Source: Globodera rostochiensis
Taxonomy: Eukaryota > Nematoda > Chromadorea > Rhabditida > Heteroderidae
Reading direction: 5' to 3'
NCBI GenBank assembly: GCA_018350325.1
Contig: JAEVLN010000014.1
Location: 496,001 to 560,000 of the forward strand
DNA length: 64,000 nucleotides
Below, piece after piece: positions 1-10,700 of this stretch. The position numbers were made by a program, and so were the translations under genes. Each line of letters begins with the position of its first letter. The stretch's first letter is position 1. Under the pieces are notes generated by a model. It saw only the letters and a list, made by a program, of their open reading frames with translations, made no database searches and was not told the origin of the DNA.

Positions 1-1344
1 CAAAAAGCCATTGTTGTCAACGGGGTCACTGTGATGATACCAGCCAATGCGCAGACAGTGATTTTGCCTCCGGGCTATCTAGGCCCGCAACAGACGCAAC
101 AGATTATTCTTCACACTGCCTCCAGCGCTCCACCACCACCGCTGTCTTCTGTGCAACAACAGCAGCAACAACATTCATTAAACGGCGCAGGGGTCCCCCC
201 GTATCAACAACAACACTTTCAACAAAACCAACAGCAACAAATTGTTGTCCAACAACAGCAGCCGCAAATGCCGTCGTGTTCTGCAAAACAACAATTTTTC
301 CCGTCGACGTCAGCATTGATTAATGGCATGCCGCCAAACGCGACGGTGCAGCAAGTGCTCAACGGTGGGACAATTGCAGGTATGGATTGATGAGTGCATG
401 TTAATAATATTATTCTGAAATATAAAACCTTTTTTATTTAGCTTCATCCTCCACTTCAGCACAATCGACGACAGCAGCGGTATCACATTTGCAACAGCAA
501 CTCCAGCATGCTCAAGCAGTCCAACAACAATCGCAGTTTCAAAGCAACTCTGCTGCTCATGTTCAGCCATCACTGTCAACAACAACAGTTGCCACTGCTG
601 CTTTGTCTCAACAACTGCCGGGCACTAGCAGTCATGCAGCCGCTAATGCATCTACAACAATGGTTCAACAACAGCAACAGGTGATGCACGACAGAAGGGA
701 GGGGATGTGATTTCATCAACAATTTCAGTTGATCATTGATCCCGGTCGAACAGTGGTCAAAGCGGTGCCTAAAATGGCTGACCCTGTTTTTGTTGAACCG
801 TCCACTTCAGTGAAGGTCCAACGTGTGCTTCATTCAGAGGCTTACGTGAGGTCGAGACTACAAAAATTGTGTTCGAATTTACATTTATTGTTTCAGATAC
901 ATTGAGTCAATGTACAACGGTGTTGGTGGTAACAAAGCGCAGAGGACGGTCAGCAAATGGGACAAGAACCTGCAGGCAACGCAGCGGAACACAACCAGCT
1001 CCACCTCCGTGCACTTTGGTGGCATCAGCAGCAACAGTGCCAATAGGAGACAACTGGCACAGGATTGGATAAGGGTGAGTGGCATATGAAGTTTTCTGAA
1101 ACCCATGAACAAATAGTTGTCATCCAACGGTTCAAAGCATCGGGAGGAGGAGCTGATGCGAGCATTGTGGAAGTTGCGCGATCAGCTCATCGAGAGCACC
1201 ACCGGAATCGCGAGGCATGCCGAATTGCCAGCTGATGAGCCACCCACGGCGCCGAGCAGTTCCGGCACCAGTGCCAGTGGTAGTGGCAGCAGCAGGAATA
1301 AGGCGGGAGGATCATCCACTTTAGCTGAGAAGAAAGGCGGCTAA
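1..1344 (+). CDS. pbrm-1: Polybromo-1-like (PBRM1/BAF180) C-terminal part, 5' end outside window
   Basis: Exons <1-379, 442-680, 729-850, 897-1074 and 1117-1344 (TAA) splice in one continuous frame with GT-AG introns of 42-62 bp. The first two exons encode a low-complexity region rich in Gln, Ser, Thr and Ala. The last three carry what I recognise as the conserved C-terminal segment of human PBRM1: VQRVLHSEAYVRYIESM, then SKWDKNLQATQRN, a DWI motif, and a helix EEELMRALWKLRDQLIEST. PBRM1 is the bromodomain/BAH/HMG subunit of the PBAF SWI/SNF remodelling complex and binds acetylated chromatin in the nucleus. Those domains would lie upstream of base 1. The final 40 or so residues are Ser/Gly-rich and not conserved. 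The assignment rests on this C-terminal block from memory, so the family is fairly sure but the full architecture is not visible. Confidence 0.8.
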
Positions 1345-2194
1345 AATTTGCGTCGCAACGCTGACCTGAGCTGATCTTCGAAATTGACGCACAAATTTTT
1401 ATCTCAATCTCATCAATGTCCATCCGTCATTGCTTTTCGCAATTATACATTTTTTAATTTTTTTACACTATTTTCCTGTGTTTTGTAACTTAAATTCAAT
1501 GAAAATTACCCATTTAAATTGTTTTGGCGAGAGAATGGCGGGTGATCTCGCCATTTTTTCCACTCTTTCCTAAGTTCCTTCACATTGACATTATTTTACT
1601 GTCGTTTTTTATTTCTCGTCATCCATAAATCACGAATTTGCCTGTCTTTTTATTCTTGAAATATCAAATCAAATTTTCGTCATCGCACTTAATTTATTTG
1701 GGGGAAAAGAAGAGAATATATTGAGCTGACAAGCGGGAAACAGAAATTACATTTTTTTCATATTTTGTGGTGTCCGTACGTTTTGCTTCCCCAGCAAAGA
1801 TGGACATTTTGCCAACTCATCAAAAACTTATTCGGTCAATTTCGAACCCCGGACACAAATCCGAAGGTTTTTCGATTTCAAAATTTTTTCGGAATCTTTT
1901 GTCCTCAAAAGCATTCAAACACATAAAACGTGCTGGAAGCAAAACGTAAGGTGGTGGGTCCCCCCCTCCCTCATCTAATGTTCGAAGTTGAATTGATTCG
2001 ATGTGTTTATCAACGGAAATGAGTGCGAAACAATTATTTACATGTACATACATGAGTAATAGGAAGTGTTATTTCCAAACGATCTGATCAATCTCACAAT
2101 ATGGGGGCAACATCAAATAGGTATACATTTACAACAAACAGAGAGGTGAGATAATGTGAATCTTCGGCGTTATACGACTCTGTTGAGGCACGTC
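1345..2194. other. Convergent intergenic region with 3' UTRs
   Basis: This holds the 3' flank of the polybromo gene (+) and the 3' flank of the first kinase (-). It is AT-rich. From about 1998 it is homologous, in inverted orientation, to the 3' flank of the second kinase near 5893. The block 2041-2118 is essentially identical to the reverse complement of 5770-5848. A 60-codon open stretch at 1767-1949 has no recognisable protein. Confidence 0.6.
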
Positions 2195-3703
2195 TTAGTT
2201 GTGTGCATGTCGCTCTTCCGACTTCGTTGATCCACCGGTCAGCTTGCTGATGCGCCTGTCCAGCCAGCTTTGTACCTCGCTCATCGAATAGCGGCTTGCT
2301 GAAAATAAAAAAAGTTAGACAATTAATGAGGATGGATGTTCTCACCCTGTGACTCATCCCAAACGTGCTTCAGGACGAAATCCGCAAACGCATTGGGCGC
2401 GCTCTCCGGAAATTCCAACGTCTCCCCGCGAAACACCTGAACGAAACAAAAAGTTAAAAAAAGAATGACAAAATTTAAGTGTCAAAAGGACCCACCATTG
2501 TCGCAACGGCAGTGCTGGTCATGTTCTGGTAGGGCGCGTCACCGTCGTTGAAGATTTCCCAGCAGAGAACTCCGAAGGACCACGTGTCGCTCTTCTGGGT
2601 GAATGCCTTCTCCGACAACGACTCCGGCGACATCCATTTGATCGGCGCTGGCTTCCCGGGCTCCACCGTCTTCTTCTTGCCCTTGTGGGCGAGGCCGAAG
2701 TCTGCAATCTTGACCTGGAAAAAAGGGGAAATGAAGCAAAAATGAAAAAAAAACAACTCAAAATGCACTTACGGAGTTTGACGAGAAGAGGCAGTTGCGG
2801 GCGGCGATGTCGCAGTGGATGATGCCCTTCGAGTGGATGTGGTCCAGTCCTGCGGCGGCTCCATAGCACATGTACAGTTTGCTGCGCCGGCTTCGTCTGG
2901 TTTTCTTCAAGTAGTCGGTCAGAGAGCCGTCGGTCGCCAGTTCCATGACGATCATCAGCGGTTCCTGCCCAACTGCGACGCCGTGGAACTTGATGACATT
3001 TCTGTGGTCGAACTGGCGCATGATCCGCGCTTCGTTCATGAACTCCTTGATCTGAAAAAAATCTGGTTGACAAATGAACAGAGAATTAATTCCCTCTTCC
3101 CAACCGACCTGCTCTTTGGTGCTCGTCTGGGAGACCTCCTTGATGGCCACGGGAATCGGTTGAGCGCCTCGTTCTTTGTAGGTGCCGCGTCGGACGATGC
3201 CGAAAGCGCCTCTGCCCAGCTCAGCTCCTTGCGTGACGGTCGAGTGCGCAAGTTCCCATTTCTGCCTGACGATTGGTCTTCTGATCACGACACGCGCCTC
3301 CTGAAAAATAGAAGATTGCACTATCGGGCAGAAACAAAATGCTACTCACACTGCTGATGGAGTCTTCTGCCCTCAGATGAACTTCCACGAATCGGTGTAT
3401 TGTTCTGTAGCCTCTCTCCATAGTGAAGTCCACGGCGATCATCCCTCGTCGATGGCGGAGGATGGCGTGTCTGTTCTGGCCGGCGACGTTGACGGAGAGC
3501 ACATAAATCCGCTCTGTGCCAGAAGTTTCCTCGCTCTTGCGCACCAAGAAGTCGCCATCTTTTGTCAGCAGTTCCTCTACGTCTTCTCTGGGCAGCTAAA
3601 CAAAAGTTTGGGATGAAAATCAATGGTTAAAAAAAAAGCAAAAGCAAAAACCCACCAATCCGTGGTAGTATTCCAAGTCCCACATGTCCTCGTTGGACTC
3701 CAT
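2195..3703 (-). CDS. Fer/Fes-like SH2 tyrosine kinase, copy 1
   Basis: Seven exons (complement): 3656-3703, 3350-3595, 3109-3300, 2773-3051, 2496-2714, 2346-2436, 2195-2298 give 392 residues in frame. An SH2 domain (about residues 15-100) contains YYHGL and a FLIRKSE phosphotyrosine-binding strand. A kinase domain (about 115-370) has the glycine loop LGRGAFGIV, VAIKEV lysine, catalytic loop IIHCDIAARNC, DFGLA and PIKWMSPES. This is the small SH2-kinase class of the Fer group, much expanded in nematodes (SPE-8 type); such proteins transfer phosphate to tyrosine at membranes or cytoskeleton. The HRD arginine is cysteine, and the loop between DFG and PIKW has no tyrosine. The ATG is the first in frame and aligns with copy 2. 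Substrates and tissue are unknown. Confidence 0.92.
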
Positions 3704-3837
3704 TGTGCTGTTGTCGTCTGCGATGCGCGTTGTTGTCGATCCCAGAAGACGGCAGGTTGAGTCCGCTGGCTGCTTGCTGTTGATCTGCTGAGTGAAGGCG
3801 TCGGAGAAGATGATGGAAATTCATCGAAATTTTTTTC

Positions 3838-3913
3838 CTTTTATACCAAGAATTTTCGTTTTTCAAAAAAGTAAATCAATAAGTGAGTTTTGACGAAATT
3901 TTTGGTATAAAAG
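3838..3913. promoter_or_regulatory. Shared divergent promoter with two TATA-like boxes
   Basis: A TATAAAAG motif on the + strand at about 3906-3913 and its mirror image (TATAAAAGG on the - strand, about 3838-3845) sit about 60 bp apart. Each lies roughly 140-150 bp before the ATG of its kinase. The box and downstream leader are part of the inverted duplication, so both genes probably start transcription from mirrored copies of one promoter. Function is inferred from motif and position only. Confidence 0.45.
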
Positions 3914-4030
3914 CAGCAATAGATTTAGTCAGAATTTCCATCATCTTCTCGACGCCTTCACTTGAGCAGATCAACAGCAACAGCCCGCGGACACATCTGC
4001 CATCTTCTGGGATCGACACGGCGCGCAACG

Positions 4031-5629
4031 ATGACGACATCATCAATCACAATGGAATCGAACGAGGACATGTGGAAACTGGAATACTATCATGGACTGG
4101 TGAGTTACTTTTTTTCTTGATTTTTTTTCTTCAATAATTTTATCCCATTTTTTTCAGCTGCCCAGAGAGGACATCAACGAACTACTGACGAAAGATGGCG
4201 ACTTCCTGATCCGCAAGAGCGAGGAAACTTCTGGCCAGGAGCGGATTTACGTTCTCTCCGTCAACGTCTGCGGCCAGAACAGACATGTCATCTTCCGCAA
4301 CGAACGCGGGTTCATCGCCGTGGACTTTGGGCTCGAGAAAGGCTACAAAACAATACGGCAATTCATCGATGCACACCTGACCAAAGGCGACTCGATCAGC
4401 AGTGTGAGTCGAACTTTTTTTTTTTGTTTTTTTGATCAAACTTCTTATCTCTTTTTTTCAGCAGGTAAAAGTCGTCCTCAAGAGAGGAATCACCAGGAAG
4501 AAATGGGAACTCGCGCATTCGACCGTCACGCAAGGAGCTGAGCTGGGCAGAGGCGCTTTCGGCATCGTCAGACTTGGCCGCTTCAAGGAATCGCCGAGCT
4601 CGCAATCAGTTCAAGTGGCCATCAAGGAGGTCTCCCAGACGAGCACCAAAGAGCAGGTCGGTTGGGAAGAGGGAATTAATTCTCTGTTCATTTCTTAACC
4701 AGATTTTTTTCAGATCAAGGAGTTCATGAACGAAGCGCGGATCATGCGCCAGTTCGACCACAAAAATGTCATCAAGTTCCACGGCGTCGCAGTTGGGCAG
4801 GAACCGCTGATGATCGTCATGGAACTGGCGACCGACGGCTCTCTGACCGACTACTTGAAGAAAAACAGACGAAGTCCGCGCAGCAAACTGTACATGTGCT
4901 ATGGAGCCGCTGCAGGACTGGACCACATCCACTCGAAGGGCATCATCCACTGCGACATCGCCGCCCGCAACTGCCTCTTCTCGTCAAACTCCGTAAGTGC
5001 ATTTTGAGTTGTTTTTTTTTCATTTTCGCTTCATTTCCCCTTTTTTTCCAGGTCAAGATTGCAGACTTCGGCCTCGCGCACAAGGGCACATCAAAGCCAA
5101 TGGACACGGACAAGCCGGTGCCGATCAAATGGCTGTCTCCGGAAACAATTCGCGACCACGCGTTCAACCCGAAGAGCGACACTTGGGCCTACGGCGTTCT
5201 CTGCTGGGAAATCTTCACCAACGCGCAGCAACCATTCCAATACGTGTCGAACGCCGATGTCATCCCGATGGTAAGTGCGTCTGGCGATTGAACAATTCAT
5301 TTTTGATTTTTTTGCTTTTCAGATTGTCCGTGGCAAGCGACTCCAATTCCCGGTCGGGACGCCTCCTCTCTTTGCGCGCTTCATCCGAACGAATGTTTGG
5401 AACGGGACGGAATGTAAGTCAATTTCTTTCTTTCATCTCATTCCCCAATCAATGCATAATTTTAGCGAAACGCTTCGAAGTGCTGGATGTGCTCTCCTGG
5501 ATCGAGCAACACATTGACGAGATGGCTGATGGCTCGACGACTACAGTGCGTCTTGATGCTGTTACTAGAAGCCGCGCGTCTCACCGGAGTGATCCGTCTC
5601 ACCGCGGGAGTGATCGCTCCACCATGTGA
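4031..5629 (+). CDS. Fer/Fes-like SH2 tyrosine kinase, copy 2
   Basis: Exons 4031-4099, 4158-4403, 4462-4656, 4714-4992, 5052-5270, 5323-5413, 5466-5629 splice in frame. The ATG at 4031 is in frame with a second at 4052 that aligns with the start of copy 1, giving 420 or 413 residues. SH2: YYHGL, FLIRKSE. Kinase: LGRGAFGIV, VAIKEV, IIHCDIAARNC, DFGLAHKG, PIKWLSPET. As in copy 1 the HRD arginine is replaced by cysteine, and the activation segment (KGTSKPMDTDKPVPIKW) lacks tyrosine. The C-terminal tail is longer than copy 1, Ser/Arg-rich and unrelated to it. Exon positions and most exon lengths match copy 1. Same family and likely same biochemical role; a candidate AATAAA poly(A) signal is at 5858-5863. 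Confidence 0.92.
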
Positions 5630-6303
5630 AGAGAAGATTCTGATGGGCATCAAATATTATGTGATCTGTTGGACGGTCCGGTCCTATTATTCCGATATTT
5701 CTATCCATGATCAGTATGTATGCAAATAACTCATTGTATCGAATTATCACCTGTTTGTTGTAACTACTGTATTTGATGTTGCCCCCATATTGTGAGATTG
5801 ATCAGATCGTTTGGAAATAACACTTCCTATTACTCATGTATGTACATATGTATGATGAATAAATGCTTTCGCACCCATTTCTGTTGGTAAACAACTTTTT
5901 AGTTTTTTAGTAAGGACATTACACCGCAAACCTTAGTTGATTGTTAAGCGATTTGACCCATAAAATTCCCCTGTCCCCGACGATCCTCGATACCCGAGCA
6001 GAAATTCTCGAAAATCAGTGCAGAAGTCCCGATCAATTTGGTGTTTCAATTTTTGTCTTGTTGGCCGTGACGTTTCGCAACAACACCAAATTTCCCATTC
6101 TTTGTTTACTTATCCTCCAAATTTTGCCGACTTCAAACAGAACAAAGCATGTGGCCAAGTAATTGCTAATGAATTTACGCTGCTCAATTGCGGTAGCTCG
6201 CTTTACTACATAATATCATTTTTTTGTTTTGTGCAACATTTTTTGATCAAATAAATAATTACACAGCATTTCCCAATTATTTTTTGCCTTCCATTGTATA
6301 ATA
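5630..6303. other. Intergenic region, kinase 3' UTR and PSF2 upstream region
   Basis: The first 260 bp belong to the inverted duplication and include the AATAAA at 5858-5863. The rest is AT-rich and presumably carries the PSF2 promoter. I see no gene or structured element in it. Confidence 0.6.
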
Positions 6304-7462
6304 ATGAACCCATCGCTGTGCGAATTTCTCGCCGAAAACGAGCAAATCAGGGTGAGGTTGTTCAAAATTGTTTTTTCAACATTTTCATCTTCAAAAATTC
6401 TTATTTTGTGTTTTTTCTACCAATTCATTGGCAAAGATTTAAAATTGGATTTTTTGTTTATATTTTCTACCCGAACTCTCTCTGATAGGTTGTGCCAAAT
6501 TTCAACGACCGAACCGTCCATTTGTTTTGTGGTGATTTTGGCCCCTTTGAAGCGGGTGCACCGGTGACAATACCGTTTTGGCTGGCCATGCTGTTGAAGA
6601 GGCGACGCAAATGTGCCATCATTGTACGTGGATTGTTTGATCAAAATTGCTTTTTTGTTGTAAGCACGAACAAATGCTCATTTTGTTAAGATTTTTGAAG
6701 GAAAAAGCCATTCATTTATATTTTTCAGCCCCCCGACTGGTTGAGTGTGGACGAGGTCAGGAAGCTGATTGTTTCGGAGAGTGAACAGAGCACTTTTGCA
6801 CCCATTCCGGAGTGCTTTTTTGAGTTGTCTAACCTTTTGATGGTCAACGCCAGGGAGGATGTCGAGCAGTATGAACAGGTTTTTTTTTGTTTTGTTTGTT
6901 GAACGCTTTGAACGTGTCGTGATTTGACTTTTCGGGACGCCGTTAGTCCTGGTATAGGGCAGTTTTTTAAGAGCTTTCTGTCGCGGTCCAGCTGAATATA
7001 TGGGCTTAGCCCATTAAATTTTTTGGAAAACTTTAGTACTCTGGGTTAGGCATTTAAAATTGATGCGTTGGACAGACAACAATTGTTTTTATGTCCTAAC
7101 TTTTTAGTTGAAAACGCTTGTCAAGGATTTGTGGGACAAGCGGGAGGCCAAAATGCGCACTTCCACCATCAAATTTCTTGGCCAGGCAAGTTTTTATGCG
7201 AGTTTTTTTATCCCGGTGTACACAAACTCACTCACTCATTCACTGTTGGTTCAATTTTTTCTTTGTTGGCATTTTGTTCGAATCCCGCCGATTCGAGCGT
7301 GTTCAAGAATTTAATTTGCGCACATTTTGTCAGTATGAAATTGGCCATGCTCAACTGGACAATTTGACGCGCCTCGAAATTTGTTGTGCGCGAGCCACGC
7401 TCATCGAAGGCAGCAAGGAGCTTGACCGGCTAACCGTCGCATTGCACTCCATTCGGGACTGA
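6304..7462 (+). CDS. psf-2: DNA replication complex GINS subunit PSF2 (GINS2)
   Basis: Exons 6304-6351, 6489-6623, 6729-6878, 7108-7185, 7334-7462 encode 179 residues, about the usual length (human 185). Recognisable blocks: N-terminal CEFLAENEQI, then VVPNF, GDFGPFEAG, the LKRRRKCAII-PPDWL stretch, LVKDLWDKREAKMR, and C-terminal GHAQLDNLTRLEI. PSF2 is one of four GINS subunits; with CDC45 and MCM2-7 it forms the replicative helicase at forks. The fourth intron starts with GC instead of GT (GCAAGT at 7186), and both frame and protein alignment require this. A candidate AATAAA is at 7480-7485. COX6A follows 302 bp downstream on the same strand, a spacing seen in nematode operons. Confidence 0.95.
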
Positions 7463-7764
7463 CTGAATTTCCGAGAAGAAATAAATAAATAAACACCAAT
7501 TTTTGTTGTGCATTTGAATGTGTGATTTTTGATGGTAAATACTTGGGGGCACAGGGCAAAGTAATTTTTGTATTGTCAAGTTTTGGAATTTTTCAATCAA
7601 ATCGATCTCATTTTGTTTTATTCTGTTCATTTTAGCACCATTTATTATTAATAGAAAATGCAATTTTTAAATTGTCATTTGTTTATATTTTATACCAATA
7701 TTTTGTTCTTGCCCTCATGATTTTTTTTGTTTAAGTGAAGGAATTTGCGCCAGGTGCTGCACAA
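7463..7764 (+). other. PSF2-COX6A intercistronic region
   Basis: The 302 bp between the PSF2 stop and COX6A start hold overlapping AATAAA motifs just after the stop (first at 7480-7485) and a pyrimidine-rich acceptor ending TTTAAG at about 7735, 30 bp before the COX6A ATG. This layout would suit trans-splicing of a downstream operon gene, but no spliced-leader evidence is available from DNA alone. Confidence 0.45.
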
Positions 7765-10700
7765 ATGCTTAACAGACTCATCAAGTCGGCAGGTTAGTGT
7801 GTTAATGTGACAGTTTATCCGGGCTTCAAAAATCCATGTGGAATCCATGTGTTTGTTTCGGTTCATAGGGACGCGTGGCGGGAACATTTCAGCCTCATTC
7901 GGTCATACCTTCAAATATTTCAGTGACCCCGTTGCCGGCACTGCGCGCGACTTCGGCACGCGCGTCGTCGGGCGGCAGCGGCACGCCTTGGATAGGCAAC
8001 GATTTTGAGGACTTTTCCAAGCACTACAAGGCCGGACTTCGCGACAGCAAACGGGTCGGACATGAGGGGGGAGGGAGGGTGGTAGCAAACGGGTCGGACA
8101 TGAGGGGGGGGGGGGGGGGTGGTAGCAAACGGGTCGGACATGAGGAGGGGAGGTGGTAGCAAACGGGTCGAACATGAGGGGGGGGGAGGGTGGTAGCAAA
8201 CGGGTCGGACATGAGGGGGGGGGTGGTAGCAAACGGGTCGGACATGAGGAGGGGAGGTGGTAGCAAACGGGTCGGACATGAGGGGGGGGAGGGTGGTAGC
8301 AAACGGGTCGGACATGAGGGGGGGGGGGTGGTAGCAAACGGGTCGAACATGAGGGGGGGGGAGGGTGGTAGCAAACGGGTCGGACATGAGGGGGGGGGGT
8401 GGTAGCAAACGGGTCGGACATGAGGAGGGGAGGTGGTAGCAAACGGGTCGGACATGAGGGGGGGGGGGGTGGTAGCAAACGGGTCGGACATGAGGGGGGG
8501 GGGGTGGTAGCAACGGGTCGGACATGAGGGGGGGAGGTGGTAGCAAACGGGTCGGACATGAGGGGGGGGGGGTGGTAGCAAACGGGTCGGACATGAGGGG
8601 GGGGGGTGGTAGCAAACGGGTCGGACATGAGGGGGGGGGGGGTGGTAGCAACGGGTCGGACATGAGGGGGGGAGGTGGTAGCAAACGGGTCGGACATGAG
8701 GGGGGGGGGGTGGTAGCAAACGGGTCGGACATGAGGGTGGGGGGCTGGTAGCAAACGGGTCGGACATGAGGGGGGGGGTGGTAGCAAACGGGTCGGACAT
8801 GAGGGGGGGGGGGGTGGTAGCAAACGGGTCGGACATGAGGGTGGGGGGCTGGTAGCAAACGGGTCGGACATGAGGGGGGGGGGTGGTAGCAAACGGGTCG
8901 GACATGAGGGGGGGGGGGTGGTAGCAACGGGTCGGACATGAGGGGGGGAGGTGGTAGCAAACGGGTCGGACATGAGGGGGGGGGGGGGGTGGTAGCAAAC
9001 GGGTCGGACATGAGGGGGGGAGGTGGTAGCAAACGGGTCGGACATGAGGGGGGGGTGGTAGCAAACGGGTCGGACATGAGGGGGGGGGGGTGGTAGCAAC
9101 GGGTCGGACATGAGGGGGGGGGGGGTGGTAGCAAACGGGTCGGACATGAGGGGGGGGTGGTAGCAAACGGGTCGGACATGAGGGTGGGGGGCTGGTAGCA
9201 AACGGGTCGGACATGAGGGGGGGGGGGTGGTAGCAAACGGGTCGGACATGAGGGGGGGGGGTGGTAGCAAACGGGTCGGACATGAGGGTGGGGGGCTGGT
9301 AGCAAACGGGTCGGACATCAGGGGGGGGGTGGTAGCAAACGGGTCGGACATGAGGGGGGGGGGGGTGGTAGCAAACGGGTCGGACATGAGGGAGAGGGGG
9401 GAGGACTGGGATTTTGGAAACAATTTTTGAGTCCATAACATTTGTTTTTGTAAAATTGTTGGTGGATTGTTAGAACATTTTGGTCCAAACTTACAGATTG
9501 GCGAGTTCTGGAAGAATGTCAGCATGTACGTCATGATGCCACTCTTGGCGTTCGCTGCTTAGTGCGTTTGTTTTTAAAAATGAGTGCAAAAAATGGCATT
9601 TATGCAGCTCAGAGGGGGGGGGGTTGAGTTTTTTCAAAATTTTTTACCCGATAAAATGTAATCCAATGACAGACACCAAGTCGAATTAGGAAGGTCGAGA
9701 AGAAACACGAATATATTCTTCAATTTTTTTGGTTTTGCGTTAAAACAATTTTTTGAACCAGTCCAATTTTCGCAAAACCATAGGCCTAGGGGGAGTACCC
9801 TATTAGTCTAAATTTTTTTTTCTTCTAAAAAGATTATTGATGAATTGGCGTGACGAATTTATGGGATATTTGACAATTTAAACGGCTTTTTGAATCGGTT
9901 GAAAATTTTTTTTAAAAGTAAAAAGTCTTTATGGTTTTGAAAACTCAACCCCCCCCCCCCTCCCCGCCGACTGCAGAAGTGCCAAAAACCTATCAAATAA
10001 AATCGAAAATTCATTTATTTTTGGATAGCATTGAGAAATTTTGCTAAAAATTGATGCATTTTTATTGAGAATAGACTAATTTTTCAAATTTAAGTTGCGC
10101 ATACAAGGACCACGAGAAAGTGGTCGGTTCCTTTATTTTAGTTCTTTGGGGCTGTTTTTTGTCAAAAAAACAAATTATAAAAGGATAATTGTTTTCCAGC
10201 AACAAAATTGTCCGAAAAATCCCCCAAGGGGGGGGGGAAATGGGGCAATAGTCTTTTTTTCAGCAAAAATTAATTTGTTATTTTTTGTGGAATTTCTTTT
10301 TACCCTTTCGGGGCTTTTGCCACCATATCCTTAACAAAACAATAACAACGAACAAATAATATGATTGATTTACCCTTTTAGCACAATTCGCCTCGTCCCG
10401 AATACATTGCCTACGAATATTTGGCGACTCGTCGAAAGGTTATCAATAATCACTCACAAAAACAAATAAATTACCCTTTTTTTTAGCCTTTCCCTTGGGG
10501 CGACGGCAATCACGTAATTCTTTTTTTCCCCCATAAATTTAAAAAACATAAACATTTTTGTCTTCTTTTACAGTCTCTGTTCCACAATCCGAAAACCAAT
10601 TGGGTGAGTGAGTTATTTGTGCTCCTCGCACATTTTATATATTTGTTTTAACTTTATACTTATTACATAAACCAGCAAATAACAACAACAAAATTGTTGA

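Larger units (their letters stand above)
1998..5893. repeat. Mirror-image (inverted) segmental duplication carrying two kinase genes
   Basis: Left arm about 1998-3850 and right arm about 3900-5893 are reverse complements, covering promoter, seven exons, introns and 3' UTR. Identity is patchy. The outer 3' UTR blocks (2041-2118 and 5770-5848) and the exon 3-exon 4 part with its introns are almost identical. Exon 5, exon 6 and the C-terminal exon differ strongly at the protein level. The spacer between arms is under 100 bp. Arm limits were judged by eye. Confidence 0.88.

Noticed and set aside
7264..7280. tRNA-like GTTCGAATCCC in PSF2 intron 4
   Set aside because: Only the T-loop-like string is present; flanks do not form a cloverleaf.
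7903..9534. Minus-strand open frames of 461-543 codons and several + frames over the COX6A minisatellite
   Set aside because: They are translations of the repeat unit in different frames, lie inside an intron, and have no recognisable domain.
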